Part shown: one piece after another, positions 1-7,575 of the stretch | Numbering within the stretch: position 1 is the first letter of the stretch | Layout: each line of letters begins with the position of its first letter | Source: JAFDZO01 sp041859205 | GTDB lineage: Bacteria; Bacteroidota; Ignavibacteria; Tepidaquicellales; Tepidaquicellaceae | Length of the DNA: 29,043 nt | Reading direction: 5' to 3' | NCBI GenBank assembly: GCA_041859205.1 | Contig: JBHEKU010000158.1 | Coordinates: 1 to 29,043, forward strand | The notes under the pieces: generated by a model | What the model was told of the DNA's origin: nothing | Seen by the model: only the letters and a program-made list of their open reading frames with translations | Databases searched by the model: none | Made by a program: the position numbers and the translations under genes

Positions 1-1
1 C

Positions 2-562
2 GATTTTATCAAAAGTGACCAGAATATTTTAAGAATTGGTTTCGAAAAGGTTGGCTTTGAGTTTCAAGCAAGAGAAATATTAGCAAATTCTATTGCAAAA
101 TGCTTATTAAATAAAGCAAGAGTAAATACGTTTAAAGAAAACCCACTGATAATTTTTGTTGATGAAGCTCATCAATATCTAAAGAAGATAATTTCAAAAA
201 CGGATGAATCTACTTTTAATTCGTTGCCACAATTAAATGCATTCGATTTAATTGCAAAAGAATGTAGGAAATATGGACTATTTTTATGTTTAGCTACACA
301 AATGCCGAGAGATATTCCAATAGGGACATTGAGTCAAATGGGAACATTTATTGTGCATAGAATAATAAATCCACACGATAAAGATGCAGTCGAACACGCC
401 TGCGCAACTGCAAATAAAAATAGTTTATCTTTTTTACCTATATTAGGAGAGGGTGAAGCAATATTAATGGGAGTAGATTTTCCCATGCCAGTAATTATGA
501 AAATTAATAAACCTATCATTGAACCTGATTCAAGAACTCCAAAATTCTCTAAATCAAAATAA
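2..562 (+). CDS. HerA/DUF87-type ATPase, C-terminal part (5' truncated by window edge)
   Basis: An open frame enters from the left edge and stops at 562, giving about 186 residues. It holds a hydrophobic Walker B strand ending in acidic residues (LIIFVDEAHQYL, encoded near 149-184), then the segment GLFLCLATQMPRDIP typical of the sensor/arginine-finger region of HerA-FtsK hexameric ATPases, and a GEGEAILMG strand. These are features of HerA-like DNA translocases, which couple ATP hydrolysis to DNA movement and often partner a nuclease or effector (NurA, SIR2, DUF4297 and others) in defence systems. The Walker A motif and any partner lie outside the window. An internal TTG at 224 could be read as a start but would cut off the Walker B strand, so I treat this as a truncated longer gene. 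No downstream partner follows before the tRNA-Thr fragment. ATPase family is fairly sure; the exact system is unknown. Confidence 0.75.
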   Translation, partial: DFIKSDQNILRIGFEKVGFEFQAREILANSIAKCLLNKARVNTFKENPLIIFVDEAHQYLKKIISKTDESTFNSLPQLNAFDLIAKECRKYGLFLCLATQMPRDIPIGTLSQMGTFIVHRIINPHDKDAVEHACATANKNSLSFLPILGEGEAILMGVDFPMPVIMKINKPIIEPDSRTPKFSKSK

Positions 563-822
563 TTTGAACTGCGATTCTTTTATTAATATACTTTGATATG
601 GAATTAATTGGTAGCGACTACAAATCATTGCTGCAAGGAATGTGGTTTAATTTATAACCTTAAATCCTAAAAATTATTTGCAATGTCCGGCAATTTCAGA
701 AGAGCTTAAAATTCAACATTGATGTGTTAGCAAATTTATGGAAATTGGGATAGCTTAGGATAACTTAGGGAAAAAAAAACTGTAAAAACTTTACTTATTT
801 CTTACATTCGAACTTTTGTATT
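563..822. other. Intergenic, no gene recognised
   Basis: This AT-rich stretch lies between the HerA-like gene and the tRNA-Thr fragment. I see no convincing ORF, hairpin or repeat. If the tRNA-Thr fragment is an integration scar, this is the terminal non-coding end of the element that carries the HerA-like gene. Confidence 0.5.
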
Positions 823-868
823 TGATTTGTAATCAGCAGGTCGGGGGTTCAAGTCCCTCTGCCAGCTC
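823..868 (+). pseudogene. tRNA-Thr(TGT) 3' fragment, probable attachment-site scar
   Basis: The sequence starts in an anticodon-loop-like stretch, TGA-TTTGTAA-TCA (anticodon TGT, Thr). It continues through a variable region, a T-arm with GGGGG stem, TTCAAGT loop and CCCTC stem, and a 3' acceptor strand TGCCAGC. The 5' half is missing: the bases upstream do not supply a D-arm or the matching 5' acceptor strand. A half tRNA starting at the anticodon loop is the usual scar left when a tyrosine-recombinase element integrates into a tRNA gene. Such elements rebuild the intact tRNA at one end and leave the displaced 3' half at the other. By orientation, the element would lie to the left and include the HerA-like gene. 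Identity as Thr rests on the anticodon. Confidence 0.75.
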
Positions 869-873
869 AAGAT

Positions 874-911
874 AAACCCCTCAAGAACACATTCTTGAGG
901 GGTTTTTTATT
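874..911 (+). terminator. Strong intrinsic terminator after the tRNA-Thr fragment
   Basis: A perfect 14-bp stem (AAACCCCTCAAGAA with TTCTTGAGGGGTTT) has a 4-nt loop and is followed by TTTTATTTT. It begins a few bases after the tRNA 3' end, so it is probably the original terminator of the host tRNA-Thr transcription unit. This supports the 3' half being the displaced chromosomal part. Confidence 0.85.
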
Positions 912-1018
912 TTAGTGCTCTAGGTTTTCCACTTTTCTGGGGACGATGTGGGGACGATTTTAAACGAAATAATAACAATAATGTTCTATTAACTCTTACA
1001 TATAAATTTAAATTTTAC

Positions 1019-2071
1019 TCACAAATTAATAGATAAAGCTTGTTTACCTCTTTCGAGCAAATCATGGTAGGTTAATACTTCTATTCCATGTAAAGAGTGA
1101 TTCATTTTTCTCAGACCTTCTTTTTTAACGCTATCCCATTCACTGCTATTTCCAATTAAAATATATGCTCTAGGCTTTAACATACTGACATCAAACTGAT
1201 ATTCAGTTTTAATATTTCGCTCAATCTCAAGCCGCAACCTATCAATTTCACATAAGTAATTAACTACTTGCCCTATAGCAACATTAGTTTCACTTGACCA
1301 TTTCCATGATCCTTTATGACTAATATCAGAAATTATTACTTCATCATCAGGTAATTTAATTTCCAAGACATCTACAAAACCGTCTAAGGTAGGAAATAAA
1401 TAGTCAGGCATAATTCCGGAAATATTGATCTTAGTTTTTTCTATTGGCTTATTATATCGTGTACCAAAAAGCCAATTATTTCTATAGATCCATTTTTGCC
1501 ATGAATCACTACCTGTGGTTTCTGAAAAATCTCCTTTCAGTAACCTACTCTCTAATTCAGTTACAATTTTTTGTTTTGTATCCTGAATTTTTGCATAAGT
1601 TAATTTTGTAACTAAATCTGGATTTAATTCTTCAAGATTTTTCCACACTTCTTCATCATATCCTGCATCAATAATCTTTTTAATTATTTCGGCTTTATTT
1701 TCATCTGTAATAATAACCGAATCAGGGTTTACAACTGCATACTTATTTTCACCATATTCAATTCCTTTTTCTCTTAAAATTTTTGCTAGTTTTAAAATTG
1801 CTCTGTATAAATTACTAACTGTCTCTGTATTAACTTCTAAGTTTATAGATTCATTTTTTCCTAATGTTCTGATATCAATTGACTTGTCAGAAACCCAAAC
1901 ATCATCTTTAGATTCTCTTCGCTGCCTAATTAATTTACCCCTAATTCCCTTTTTATGAATTTGAGCCTGAAAAACAAGACGTGACATTATTTCCTCACAT
2001 AAAATAAAGTCCTCGCCGATTTCGGCAATTCCTTTACCAACACTTTTAGTTGTAATTATATCATTTTCCAT
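1019..2071 (-). CDS. sduA: Shedu-family (DUF4263) anti-phage nuclease
   Basis: A 350-residue protein whose C-terminal half matches the Shedu/DUF4263 nuclease domain: WQKWIYRNNWLFG (191-203), then a PD-(D/E)xK core with PDY at 222-224 and EIK at 237-239 (D223, E237, K239), followed by a helix with Q268 in AIGQVVNYL. Shedu proteins are single-gene anti-phage systems with nuclease activity; the N-terminal half varies between members and is thought to control activation. Here residues 1-180 are a mixed region with no motif I recognise. The gene starts 58 bp after the stop of the GmrSD-like gene on the same strand, so the two may be co-transcribed. ATG start chosen; no strong Shine-Dalgarno is visible. 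The nuclease core looks intact, so it is likely functional. Family call strong; substrate and trigger unknown. Confidence 0.9.
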   Translation of the reverse strand: MENDIITTKSVGKGIAEIGEDFILCEEIMSRLVFQAQIHKKGIRGKLIRQRRESKDDVWVSDKSIDIRTLGKNESINLEVNTETVSNLYRAILKLAKILREKGIEYGENKYAVVNPDSVIITDENKAEIIKKIIDAGYDEEVWKNLEELNPDLVTKLTYAKIQDTKQKIVTELESRLLKGDFSETTGSDSWQKWIYRNNWLFGTRYNKPIEKTKINISGIMPDYLFPTLDGFVDVLEIKLPDDEVIISDISHKGSWKWSSETNVAIGQVVNYLCEIDRLRLEIERNIKTEYQFDVSMLKPRAYILIGNSSEWDSVKKEGLRKMNHSLHGIEVLTYHDLLERGKQALSINL

Positions 2072-2129
2072 TTAATTAATTCTTTTCATTCTTAATATCA
2101 TGTAGCATGATAGGTTAAAATAAATCAAT

Positions 2130-4190
2130 TCAGTTTGACATAAGTTGCAAGTCCAAAGACTGCCTGATTAAAAACATTATATAATCAATCTCAGTTGAAT
2201 TAGATAATCCAACCTCAACATCGCCATTCCCCCATCTTCCTTTCTCTGTTATATCCTTTGCTATACCTCTTGGATCGTTTATCTCAGAAAATTTCATATT
2301 TAAAGATAATCTCAATCTGTTTTTCTGCGGAACTATATCAACGAAGTTAGTTTTTAGCTTAAAGGCAATATAGAGCTTCATGTATTCTTCTTTAACATCA
2401 GTAGAAAGATTTTTAATTTCTGTGCTTAATAATTCATAAAGACTCAACATTTCTCCAGTTAAATACTGATAGTCTTCTAGAGAATAGTCGTTAAGCGTAG
2501 ACTCTGTTTTACGATATTTCTCTAAAACATCTTCTGCTACTTTTGGTAATGACCAAATTGTTAATGCGTCCTTTCCTAACATCCCTGCCCTATTTATTAT
2601 TTCAGTCTCATCCCACTTTTCCAAAGTCATTAAATATTTGTTCATTCTAACATTACTGTTACCAAATCCGATTTGCTTTTTTTCTTGAAAAGACTTGTTG
2701 CTCATGTCAGAGTTATATCCGGTAAAAGTTAAGTTTCCAATTGTATGAAGATATTTTTCTTGAACATCTTTAAAATCAGATCCAAGCATACTCTTCCATT
2801 CAGAAGTAAGAGTTTGAGGCATGATATGTTCAATAGAAAGATTTTGCATTTCAACACGTTCTTTGTTACCAAAGTGTTCAATCTTTTCAAGTAAATACTG
2901 GCAATTCCGTAAAGAGTAAACTTCTTTATTTTGTAACTCATCAAAGAACTCCCCGTCTTTAGGAAATCTTCTATAGCCATCTTTTAGCAATAAAACTGCT
3001 TTAAAACTTTCCAAATAACTTTTATTATCTATCTCCGAATAAAGTGAAGCAAAAGTTTTATTTAAAGAGTTAGTAGGTATACCGCAAATTACTCTTCTGA
3101 ATACATATCCTTCAATCAATTTTAATAGTTCTATAAATTCTACTTTTGTTAAAACATTTTGCTTGAAATCATTATAGACCTGCATCAAGAATGGATAAGC
3201 CGTTTCTACTCGTAATGTTTTAATATTATTGATTACTTCATGAATTTCGAAATCCTGTTCAGATCCGAAATCAAGACAAGCGTAATACTTTGCATAGGTA
3301 TGTAAATCTTCGGTTATGCTGTTTATCTCTTGACCACTGTCAATCATGTATCTCTTAAACGCCTCATATACATTAGAAATATTCGGGATTGCATTTAATT
3401 TCAAAGTAAGATATGCACGAACAAAATAATCGAATTTACTCTCAGCCTTATTATCAACAAACAATCTTTCCATTGGTAACCAGACTTTCTCGTACAATTC
3501 TCTCTGCTGTTCATCTTCAAGACCCATTAGAATAAAATTTCTAATCAAATCAGACTGAGATAAATCCAAACCAGTGGAATTCAAACTCTCAAAAATTAAT
3601 TGAGGATTATCGTTTTTTCTATCAAGAATAATATCAACTACAATTAACTTCTTTATGCCCACCATAATTCTATCTAAGTCGTCTTTTCTTTTTTCAATTC
3701 TTTCATAAAAGAAAAGATAATTTTGGTACATCCTAGAAATCCTTTCATTATCTAAAAGCTCACGATTAAATAAAATTTTCTCGTAAACTTCCTTGTCATA
3801 TTTTGTTAACTTTAATTTAACCTTATCTACATCATTTTTTGCGTACTGGTTAATCAAAAATGAATTTACAATTTCTTCTTCATTTTGATCATTAATTTTA
3901 GTAACTCTCGCTAATGCGATTAGCAGTAGTGATAAGGTAGTTAGTCTTTGCTGTCCATCGATAACCAAGGATTTAGGAACGTCGGTTATGTTATACAAAC
4001 CCTCTCTAACATACACTATTGATCCAATAAAATGAGCGTTGACATCATCATTTATAGATATTCTAATAATATCGTCCCATAGCTGATTACATTGTATTGA
4101 TGTCCAGCTATATGTTCGCTGATAAATAGGTATTACAAACTGTTGTTTTTGTCCCAAAAACTCAGTAAAATGTGTTTCGTTTGCTTTCAT
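2130..4190 (-). CDS. GmrSD-like DUF262-DUF1524 restriction protein with C-terminal DUF5655-like domain
   Basis: A 686-residue single-chain protein. The N-terminal DUF262 (ParB-like/GmrS) domain shows FVIPIYQRTYSW at 18-29 and the nucleotide-binding VIDGQQRLTTL at 76-86. The DUF1524 (GmrD, His-Me/HNH-type nuclease) domain shows IEHIMPQ at 453-459 (H455) and LHTIGNLTFTGYNSDMSNK at 481-499 (H482, N486). The last 100 residues (FKLKTNFVDI ... GRWGNGDVEVGL) resemble DUF5655, found at the end of many members. GmrSD enzymes use NTP binding by the GmrS part to license cleavage of modified phage DNA, such as glucosylated hydroxymethylcytosine, by the GmrD part. All core motifs are present and length is typical, so it appears intact. 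It is the first gene of a probable two-gene defence unit with the Shedu gene and is followed upstream by an integrase. Family call strong; DNA specificity cannot be read. Confidence 0.92.
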   Translation of the reverse strand: MKANETHFTEFLGQKQQFVIPIYQRTYSWTSIQCNQLWDDIIRISINDDVNAHFIGSIVYVREGLYNITDVPKSLVIDGQQRLTTLSLLLIALARVTKINDQNEEEIVNSFLINQYAKNDVDKVKLKLTKYDKEVYEKILFNRELLDNERISRMYQNYLFFYERIEKRKDDLDRIMVGIKKLIVVDIILDRKNDNPQLIFESLNSTGLDLSQSDLIRNFILMGLEDEQQRELYEKVWLPMERLFVDNKAESKFDYFVRAYLTLKLNAIPNISNVYEAFKRYMIDSGQEINSITEDLHTYAKYYACLDFGSEQDFEIHEVINNIKTLRVETAYPFLMQVYNDFKQNVLTKVEFIELLKLIEGYVFRRVICGIPTNSLNKTFASLYSEIDNKSYLESFKAVLLLKDGYRRFPKDGEFFDELQNKEVYSLRNCQYLLEKIEHFGNKERVEMQNLSIEHIMPQTLTSEWKSMLGSDFKDVQEKYLHTIGNLTFTGYNSDMSNKSFQEKKQIGFGNSNVRMNKYLMTLEKWDETEIINRAGMLGKDALTIWSLPKVAEDVLEKYRKTESTLNDYSLEDYQYLTGEMLSLYELLSTEIKNLSTDVKEEYMKLYIAFKLKTNFVDIVPQKNRLRLSLNMKFSEINDPRGIAKDITEKGRWGNGDVEVGLSNSTEIDYIMFLIRQSLDLQLMSN

Positions 4191-4287
4191 AAACTTTAGA
4201 GTGAATTGAGAAATTAAACTCTTATAAAAATAAAATCAAGTTATACTAACCAAACCTATTATTTATATCATATCGCACTTATCAAAT

Positions 4288-5184
4288 TTAATTAAGAGGG
4301 TGCTTCATCATCTGCTCCCGTAAGTGTTGAACACTAGCTCCAAGATAAATAGTCGTGGTTTTAATATCTGTATGACCAAGAACTTTAGAAAGTGAGAACA
4401 AATCACAGCCCCCCTCAAGCATGAGTGTTGCAAATGTATGACGTAGTTTGTGAGCCGTAAATTTAATGCCGGAACAAGCACTGATTTTATTGATCAATCT
4501 TTTAAATCCGCTATCAGTAAATCCTATGTTGTAAGTATATGAAGCAAAAAATTCAGGGCAAGTTTTATATTCTTTATTTCTGACTTCAACATACTGCCGT
4601 AATGCTTCTGCCAATAGGTAATTCATAGGAATAATCCTGTCTTTACTACCCTTCCCCTGCCTAATAAACACCGTTAAATTTTCTATATCCACATCTGTAT
4701 ATTTCAAATTAAGTAATTCCTGCTTGCGAATTCCCGTATAGACTAACGTTGCGAATATCGCATAATTTCTTAGTCGTAAAAATTTATTCTGATAAGGATA
4801 GTTTTTAATAATCTCAAGTATTCGCTCGGCATCTTGTTTGGTTAATCCTTGCGGGAGTCTTTTTTCAAGTTTCGGAAGTTCCATACTGTCAGTCGGATTG
4901 CTCTGCATGTAACCTTCTTTTATACACCATCGAAAAAATACCCGTAATGTTTTGTGATAATTCAAGTAAGTGTTAGTAGACCAATTGAGAGATGATCTGC
5001 CGTGATAGAAAAGACTTCTGACGTTATCAAGGTTTACTTCCTCAATTTCACTTATCTGTGCCTGCTTGTAATAGAATCGTATAATCTGTTTGTATCTTTG
5101 AATAGTCCGAGGGGAATAGTTTTTTTCATAACGGGAATAATCGAAGAACTTTTGACAAAGAGTTTGTATAAACATAAAAGACAC
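4288..5184 (-). CDS. Tyrosine recombinase/integrase (XerC/D type)
   Basis: A 298-residue protein with an N-terminal SAM-like core-binding domain (about 1-100: NYSPRTIQRYK ... FFRWCIKEGYMQSNP) and a C-terminal catalytic domain with all expected residues: R153 in TGIRKQELL, K178 in QGKGSKDR, H245 and R248 in HKLRHTFA, H271 in LGHTDIKTT, and nucleophile Y280. Size is that of simple XerC/D-like integrases without a long arm-binding domain. The region just upstream of its start (5185-5611) contains direct repeats, an attachment-site-like core and a terminal repeat shared with 8941-9086, so this is the best candidate for the enzyme that moves modules A and B. It lies 97 bp upstream of the GmrSD-like gene on the same strand. 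Another start three codons in (second Met) is equally possible. Confidence 0.93.
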   Translation of the reverse strand: MSFMFIQTLCQKFFDYSRYEKNYSPRTIQRYKQIIRFYYKQAQISEIEEVNLDNVRSLFYHGRSSLNWSTNTYLNYHKTLRVFFRWCIKEGYMQSNPTDSMELPKLEKRLPQGLTKQDAERILEIIKNYPYQNKFLRLRNYAIFATLVYTGIRKQELLNLKYTDVDIENLTVFIRQGKGSKDRIIPMNYLLAEALRQYVEVRNKEYKTCPEFFASYTYNIGFTDSGFKRLINKISACSGIKFTAHKLRHTFATLMLEGGCDLFSLSKVLGHTDIKTTTIYLGASVQHLREQMMKHPLN

Positions 5185-5264
5185 TTACAATAGCTTGCAG
5201 TGCCTTTCAAATGGACTTCTGATTTAATGAATTATTGTTTTCGAGGACAGAATACTTAGATGGT

Positions 5265-5277
5265 AGGATGACCTATT
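5265..5277. repeat. 13-bp direct repeat, copy 1
   Basis: AGGATGACCTATT, exact copy at 5490-5502. Its position upstream of an integrase gene and on both sides of the core-like word TTAAAAG at 5401 suggests recombinase arm sites. Confidence 0.5.
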
Positions 5278-5287
5278 CCTTGAAAAG

Positions 5288-5296
5288 TTATCCACA
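5288..5296 (+). promoter_or_regulatory. DnaA-box-like word
   Basis: TTATCCACA matches the consensus DnaA box exactly. A single copy in AT-rich DNA can arise by chance. It is noted because it lies in the putative end region of an integrating element, where replication signals sometimes occur. Confidence 0.25.
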
Positions 5297-5400
5297 GATA
5301 AGTAGACCTGTTTTTTTCAAGATAGACCGAAAATCTGTCAAAAATATCATTCTCACTAATAAAGACAGGCTAAATAAAAAGTCAAGTTAAGACCTGTTCT

Positions 5401-5611
5401 TTAAAAGCTTTTAGACCATCCTATTTTCTACGAAACCCGTTGTATTTATTGACTAAAATGGGTTTTTCGACCTTTATACGTAGGGTTGGAGGATGACCTA
5501 TTTACTGACGATTCCGGAGTAGGTTCAAGACCATGTTGAAAGGCGTGGCGGGGCTATTGGGTTATTAAAATGTACACATAAAGTATACAACATTTGAGGG
5601 ATTTTTCAACT
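5401..5611. repeat. Module terminal repeat, copy 1 (left end of module B)
   Basis: Positions 5401-5478 align with 8941-9017 at roughly 80 per cent identity, beginning with the identical TTAAAAGCTTTTAGA and including the identical ATGGGTTTTTCGAC. A second conserved block (5562-5611 with 9037-9086) ends in GGATTTTTCAA. Copy 1 has about 80 bp of extra sequence between the blocks. Its outer edge, TTAAAAG, equals the anticodon-loop word of the tRNA-Lys gene, but no tRNA sequence follows on the left. The repeat ends 33 bp from the stop of the kinase-like gene. Confidence 0.75.
5490..5502. repeat. 13-bp direct repeat, copy 2
   Basis: Exact second copy of AGGATGACCTATT (first at 5265-5277). It lies inside the part of the terminal repeat that copy 2 at 8941-9086 lacks. 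Confidence 0.5.
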
Positions 5612-5643
5612 CGACAAAAATTGATTTTTATCCGAAGTAATAA

Positions 5644-6177
5644 TTATAAGAGACTCGAAAGCTTTTTATATAATGACATCGGATTATTATCTTCTAAAAT
5701 AATATCAAATTTATCTTTATACCTTTTTTCATTTTTGGCATTTAACAACTTTTCTTTTATAAAATCATTATCCGGTGAGAATCGCTCCGTAATTCTTTTT
5801 TCTAATTCTTCCTCAGTTTGAAAATCTACAAAACAAATTTTTACTTCGTCAAAGTCTTTTTTTAATGAAAGGGCTATATTTGTTGTAGCAAGAATTATGT
5901 ATTTATCTTCTGAAATAATTGAATCTTTAATATTTGAAGCATACCCATAAACATGTTCAAACGGAAAATCCCAATAACCCTTAGTGAAGTTTTCGCTTAA
6001 ATCTATTAATTCCTTCTTTGACCTAAAATAATATTCTATACCTTCAGTTTCATTTTCGTTGGTTCGAATTTTTCGTGATGTATATGGAACAACTCTTTTA
6101 AAATTATTCTCTTTAACAAATCGTTCTATTAAGATCGATTTTCCAACCGAAGAGGGACCTGAAATTGTATGCAGCAT
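5644..6177 (-). CDS. Guanylate-kinase-like P-loop nucleotide kinase
   Basis: A 177-residue protein with a Walker A loop GPSSVGKS at 7-14. A segment VVPYTSRKIRTNE ... GIEYYF (29-51) resembles the GMP-binding TTRxPRxGExxGxxYxF signature of guanylate kinases (R35, R38, G46-Y50). It is close in length to Gmk (about 200 aa) but with a divergent lid and C-terminus. A housekeeping Gmk is unlikely to be in this context; family members in defence clusters are thought to act on nucleotides or modified nucleotides. It is the last gene of a four-gene operon and starts 2 bp after the stop of the GNAT gene. Expected reaction: phosphate transfer from ATP to a (d)NMP, probably a purine; that is inference. 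No terminator is obvious between its stop and the terminal repeat. Confidence 0.8.
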   Translation of the reverse strand: MLHTISGPSSVGKSILIERFVKENNFKRVVPYTSRKIRTNENETEGIEYYFRSKKELIDLSENFTKGYWDFPFEHVYGYASNIKDSIISEDKYIILATTNIALSLKKDFDEVKICFVDFQTEEELEKRITERFSPDNDFIKEKLLNAKNEKRYKDKFDIILEDNNPMSLYKKLSSLL

Positions 6178-6178
6178 A

Positions 6179-6700
6179 CTATTGAATTAGTTGAGATACA
6201 GTTGTTTTAAGTATTGAATCTAGTTTTAAATCGTATTGTTTTTCTCCTATTTTTTCAAATCCCAATTTGAGATAAAAAGGTTCTGCATTTTCAAAATTGT
6301 AACTATTTGTTGATTTGATTGGAGTTGATACAATTATACCGGATGATTTATTTTCAGGATAAATCTTATAAAATTCTTGGCATGTATACTTAATCATTTT
6401 TGATCCAATTCCTCTAAATCTATATTCAGGTAACACTGCAATTCTATGTAAATATAAAAAATTATCATTTTCTAGTATTTGAGTTTGATTATTAATAAAT
6501 GCAAAACATGCCCCAATGAATTTATTATCATTAGTACATACTGAACTAAGTTTCCATTTATCTTTGAATATTCTCTCCGAATCTTCTTCTTTTAGAAGAT
6601 CTTTTTCGGTCCAGTTTTGGAAAGGTATTAAATTGTGAAGTTCAAGTAACTCATCAATATTTTGCTCAGCCACTTCTTTCGTTAAAGTATAAACTTTCAT
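6179..6700 (-). CDS. GNAT-family N-acetyltransferase
   Basis: A 173-residue protein with the acetyl-CoA-binding motif A: LHRIAVLPEYRFRGIGSKMI at 84-103, with RxxGxG at R94-G99, preceded by the beta-strand FIGACFAF. The end (FYLKLGFEKIGEKQYDLKL) is the classical 'FYxKxGF' strand of GNAT enzymes. The substrate cannot be read; small molecules, proteins and nucleotide-linked amines are all known GNAT targets. It starts 1 bp downstream of the HAD gene stop and ends 1 bp before the kinase-like start, so it is translationally coupled within the operon. Such tight spacing suggests that its product acts with the other three. Confidence 0.88.
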   Translation of the reverse strand: MKVYTLTKEVAEQNIDELLELHNLIPFQNWTEKDLLKEEDSERIFKDKWKLSSVCTNDNKFIGACFAFINNQTQILENDNFLYLHRIAVLPEYRFRGIGSKMIKYTCQEFYKIYPENKSSGIIVSTPIKSTNSYNFENAEPFYLKLGFEKIGEKQYDLKLDSILKTTVSQLIQ

Positions 6701-6701
6701 T

Positions 6702-7565
6702 CTAAAATAGAGATAATTGATTTGGTTTAATAATTGTCTTCAGGTCACTAAATTTTAAGGCTATTAAATTAGGTTCAGTATGCTTATCAAAAAAAGTTGC
6801 TTTTATTTCTGATTGACTCCAATTTGTCATTCCTAAAACAGTATCAAGGTTTTTTTGCTGACATTCCTCGCCATATTTAGCCCAAATCCCATTTGCACCG
6901 ATATCTATTGCTGGTTGAACATCTTTTAAAATGCTATCACCAATTATATATGTATTTTCCGGTGATACACCAAATTCTTCCATAATTTTTAAATAACCAT
7001 AGGGATTGGGTTTAAGCTGTTTTTTAGGAAGTACCCATCGTTTTTTTATCTTGGTTGATTGATATTTTTTACTGATTTTATTTTGATGAATTAATTCTGT
7101 GTATTCATCATCTGGTAAATGTAAATCCTCTCTTGCAGCAAGTCCAATAAAATATTTATCAATAAATAATTGTTTTAATCTAATTTCTGCGTTATAGAAA
7201 GGTGCATTTGACATACCAACAATTATTACGCCACGTTTTTTTAACTCATATAAAGTCTCAGTTACAGAGTCATACGGTTTAAGATTTTTTTGTCTTGCTC
7301 TTCTAAATACCGCTCGAGCTAATTCTATTAAATTTAATATATCTTCTTTTGTAAAAGTTTGTAGACATTCTAACTCTTGTACAGCAAATCCATATTCTAA
7401 TGATTCTCTTTTTAAAAAAACCTCCTTAAAATTATTAAGTAGTATTTCCTCTTCAATCTTAGTCTCACGGGATAGTGCATGTACCATACCTCGAAAACTT
7501 GGCCCGAAATAATCTATCAAATTATATAATGTGTTGTCTAAATCTGTTATTAGTAATTTTTGCAT
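6702..7565 (-). CDS. HAD-superfamily hydrolase (phosphatase/nucleotidase-like)
   Basis: From the ATG at 7565 this is 287 residues. HAD motif I is TDLDNT at 7-12 (D8, D10). Motif II is the serine in IIVGMSNA, motif III the lysine in KQLKPNPYGY, and motif IV GDSILKDV with the terminal acidic residue. The cap region between motifs I and II (about 15-100) is helical, as in C1-capped phosphatases including 5'-nucleotidases and phosphoglycolate phosphatases. An upstream in-frame ATG at 7610 would add 15 residues and overlap the preceding gene by 35 bp; I prefer 7565 because motif I then sits at its usual distance from the N-terminus and the gene starts 10 bp after the upstream stop. In this operon a deoxynucleotide monophosphate is an attractive substrate, but that is inference from the neighbours. 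Confidence 0.87.
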   Translation of the reverse strand: MQKLLITDLDNTLYNLIDYFGPSFRGMVHALSRETKIEEEILLNNFKEVFLKRESLEYGFAVQELECLQTFTKEDILNLIELARAVFRRARQKNLKPYDSVTETLYELKKRGVIIVGMSNAPFYNAEIRLKQLFIDKYFIGLAAREDLHLPDDEYTELIHQNKISKKYQSTKIKKRWVLPKKQLKPNPYGYLKIMEEFGVSPENTYIIGDSILKDVQPAIDIGANGIWAKYGEECQQKNLDTVLGMTNWSQSEIKATFFDKHTEPNLIALKFSDLKTIIKPNQLSLF

Positions 7566-7575
7566 AAAAAAAATT

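Larger units (their letters stand above)
5185..5643. other. Non-coding end region upstream of the integrase, rich in short repeats
   Basis: Between the integrase start and the kinase-like stop there is no plausible gene. It contains two copies of AGGATGACCTATT (5265-5277, 5490-5502) and several (A/T)GACC words (near 5304, 5324, 5390, 5413, 5495, 5528). It also holds a TTATCCACA word (5288-5296) and the terminal repeat 5401-5611. The arrangement is like a phage or ICE attachment region with arm-type recombinase sites. That reading is an inference from position next to the integrase. Confidence 0.55.

Noticed and set aside
334..519. Minus-strand ORF under the HerA-like gene.
   Set aside because: Shadow of the plus-strand ATPase frame; no recognisable features.
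5288..5296. Perfect DnaA box as a sign of a replication origin.
   Set aside because: Only one copy, with no iterons of typical length or replication initiator gene nearby. Kept as a low-confidence site only.
4288..5611. An integron or large serine-integrase system to explain the module array.
   Set aside because: Both recombinases are XerC/D-like tyrosine recombinases without the IntI-specific insertion, and the module ends are tRNA fragments and long repeats, not attC hairpins.
5594..5821. Plus-strand ORF of 75 codons overlapping the kinase-like gene end.
   Set aside because: Overlaps a well-supported kinase frame on the other strand and has low-complexity composition.
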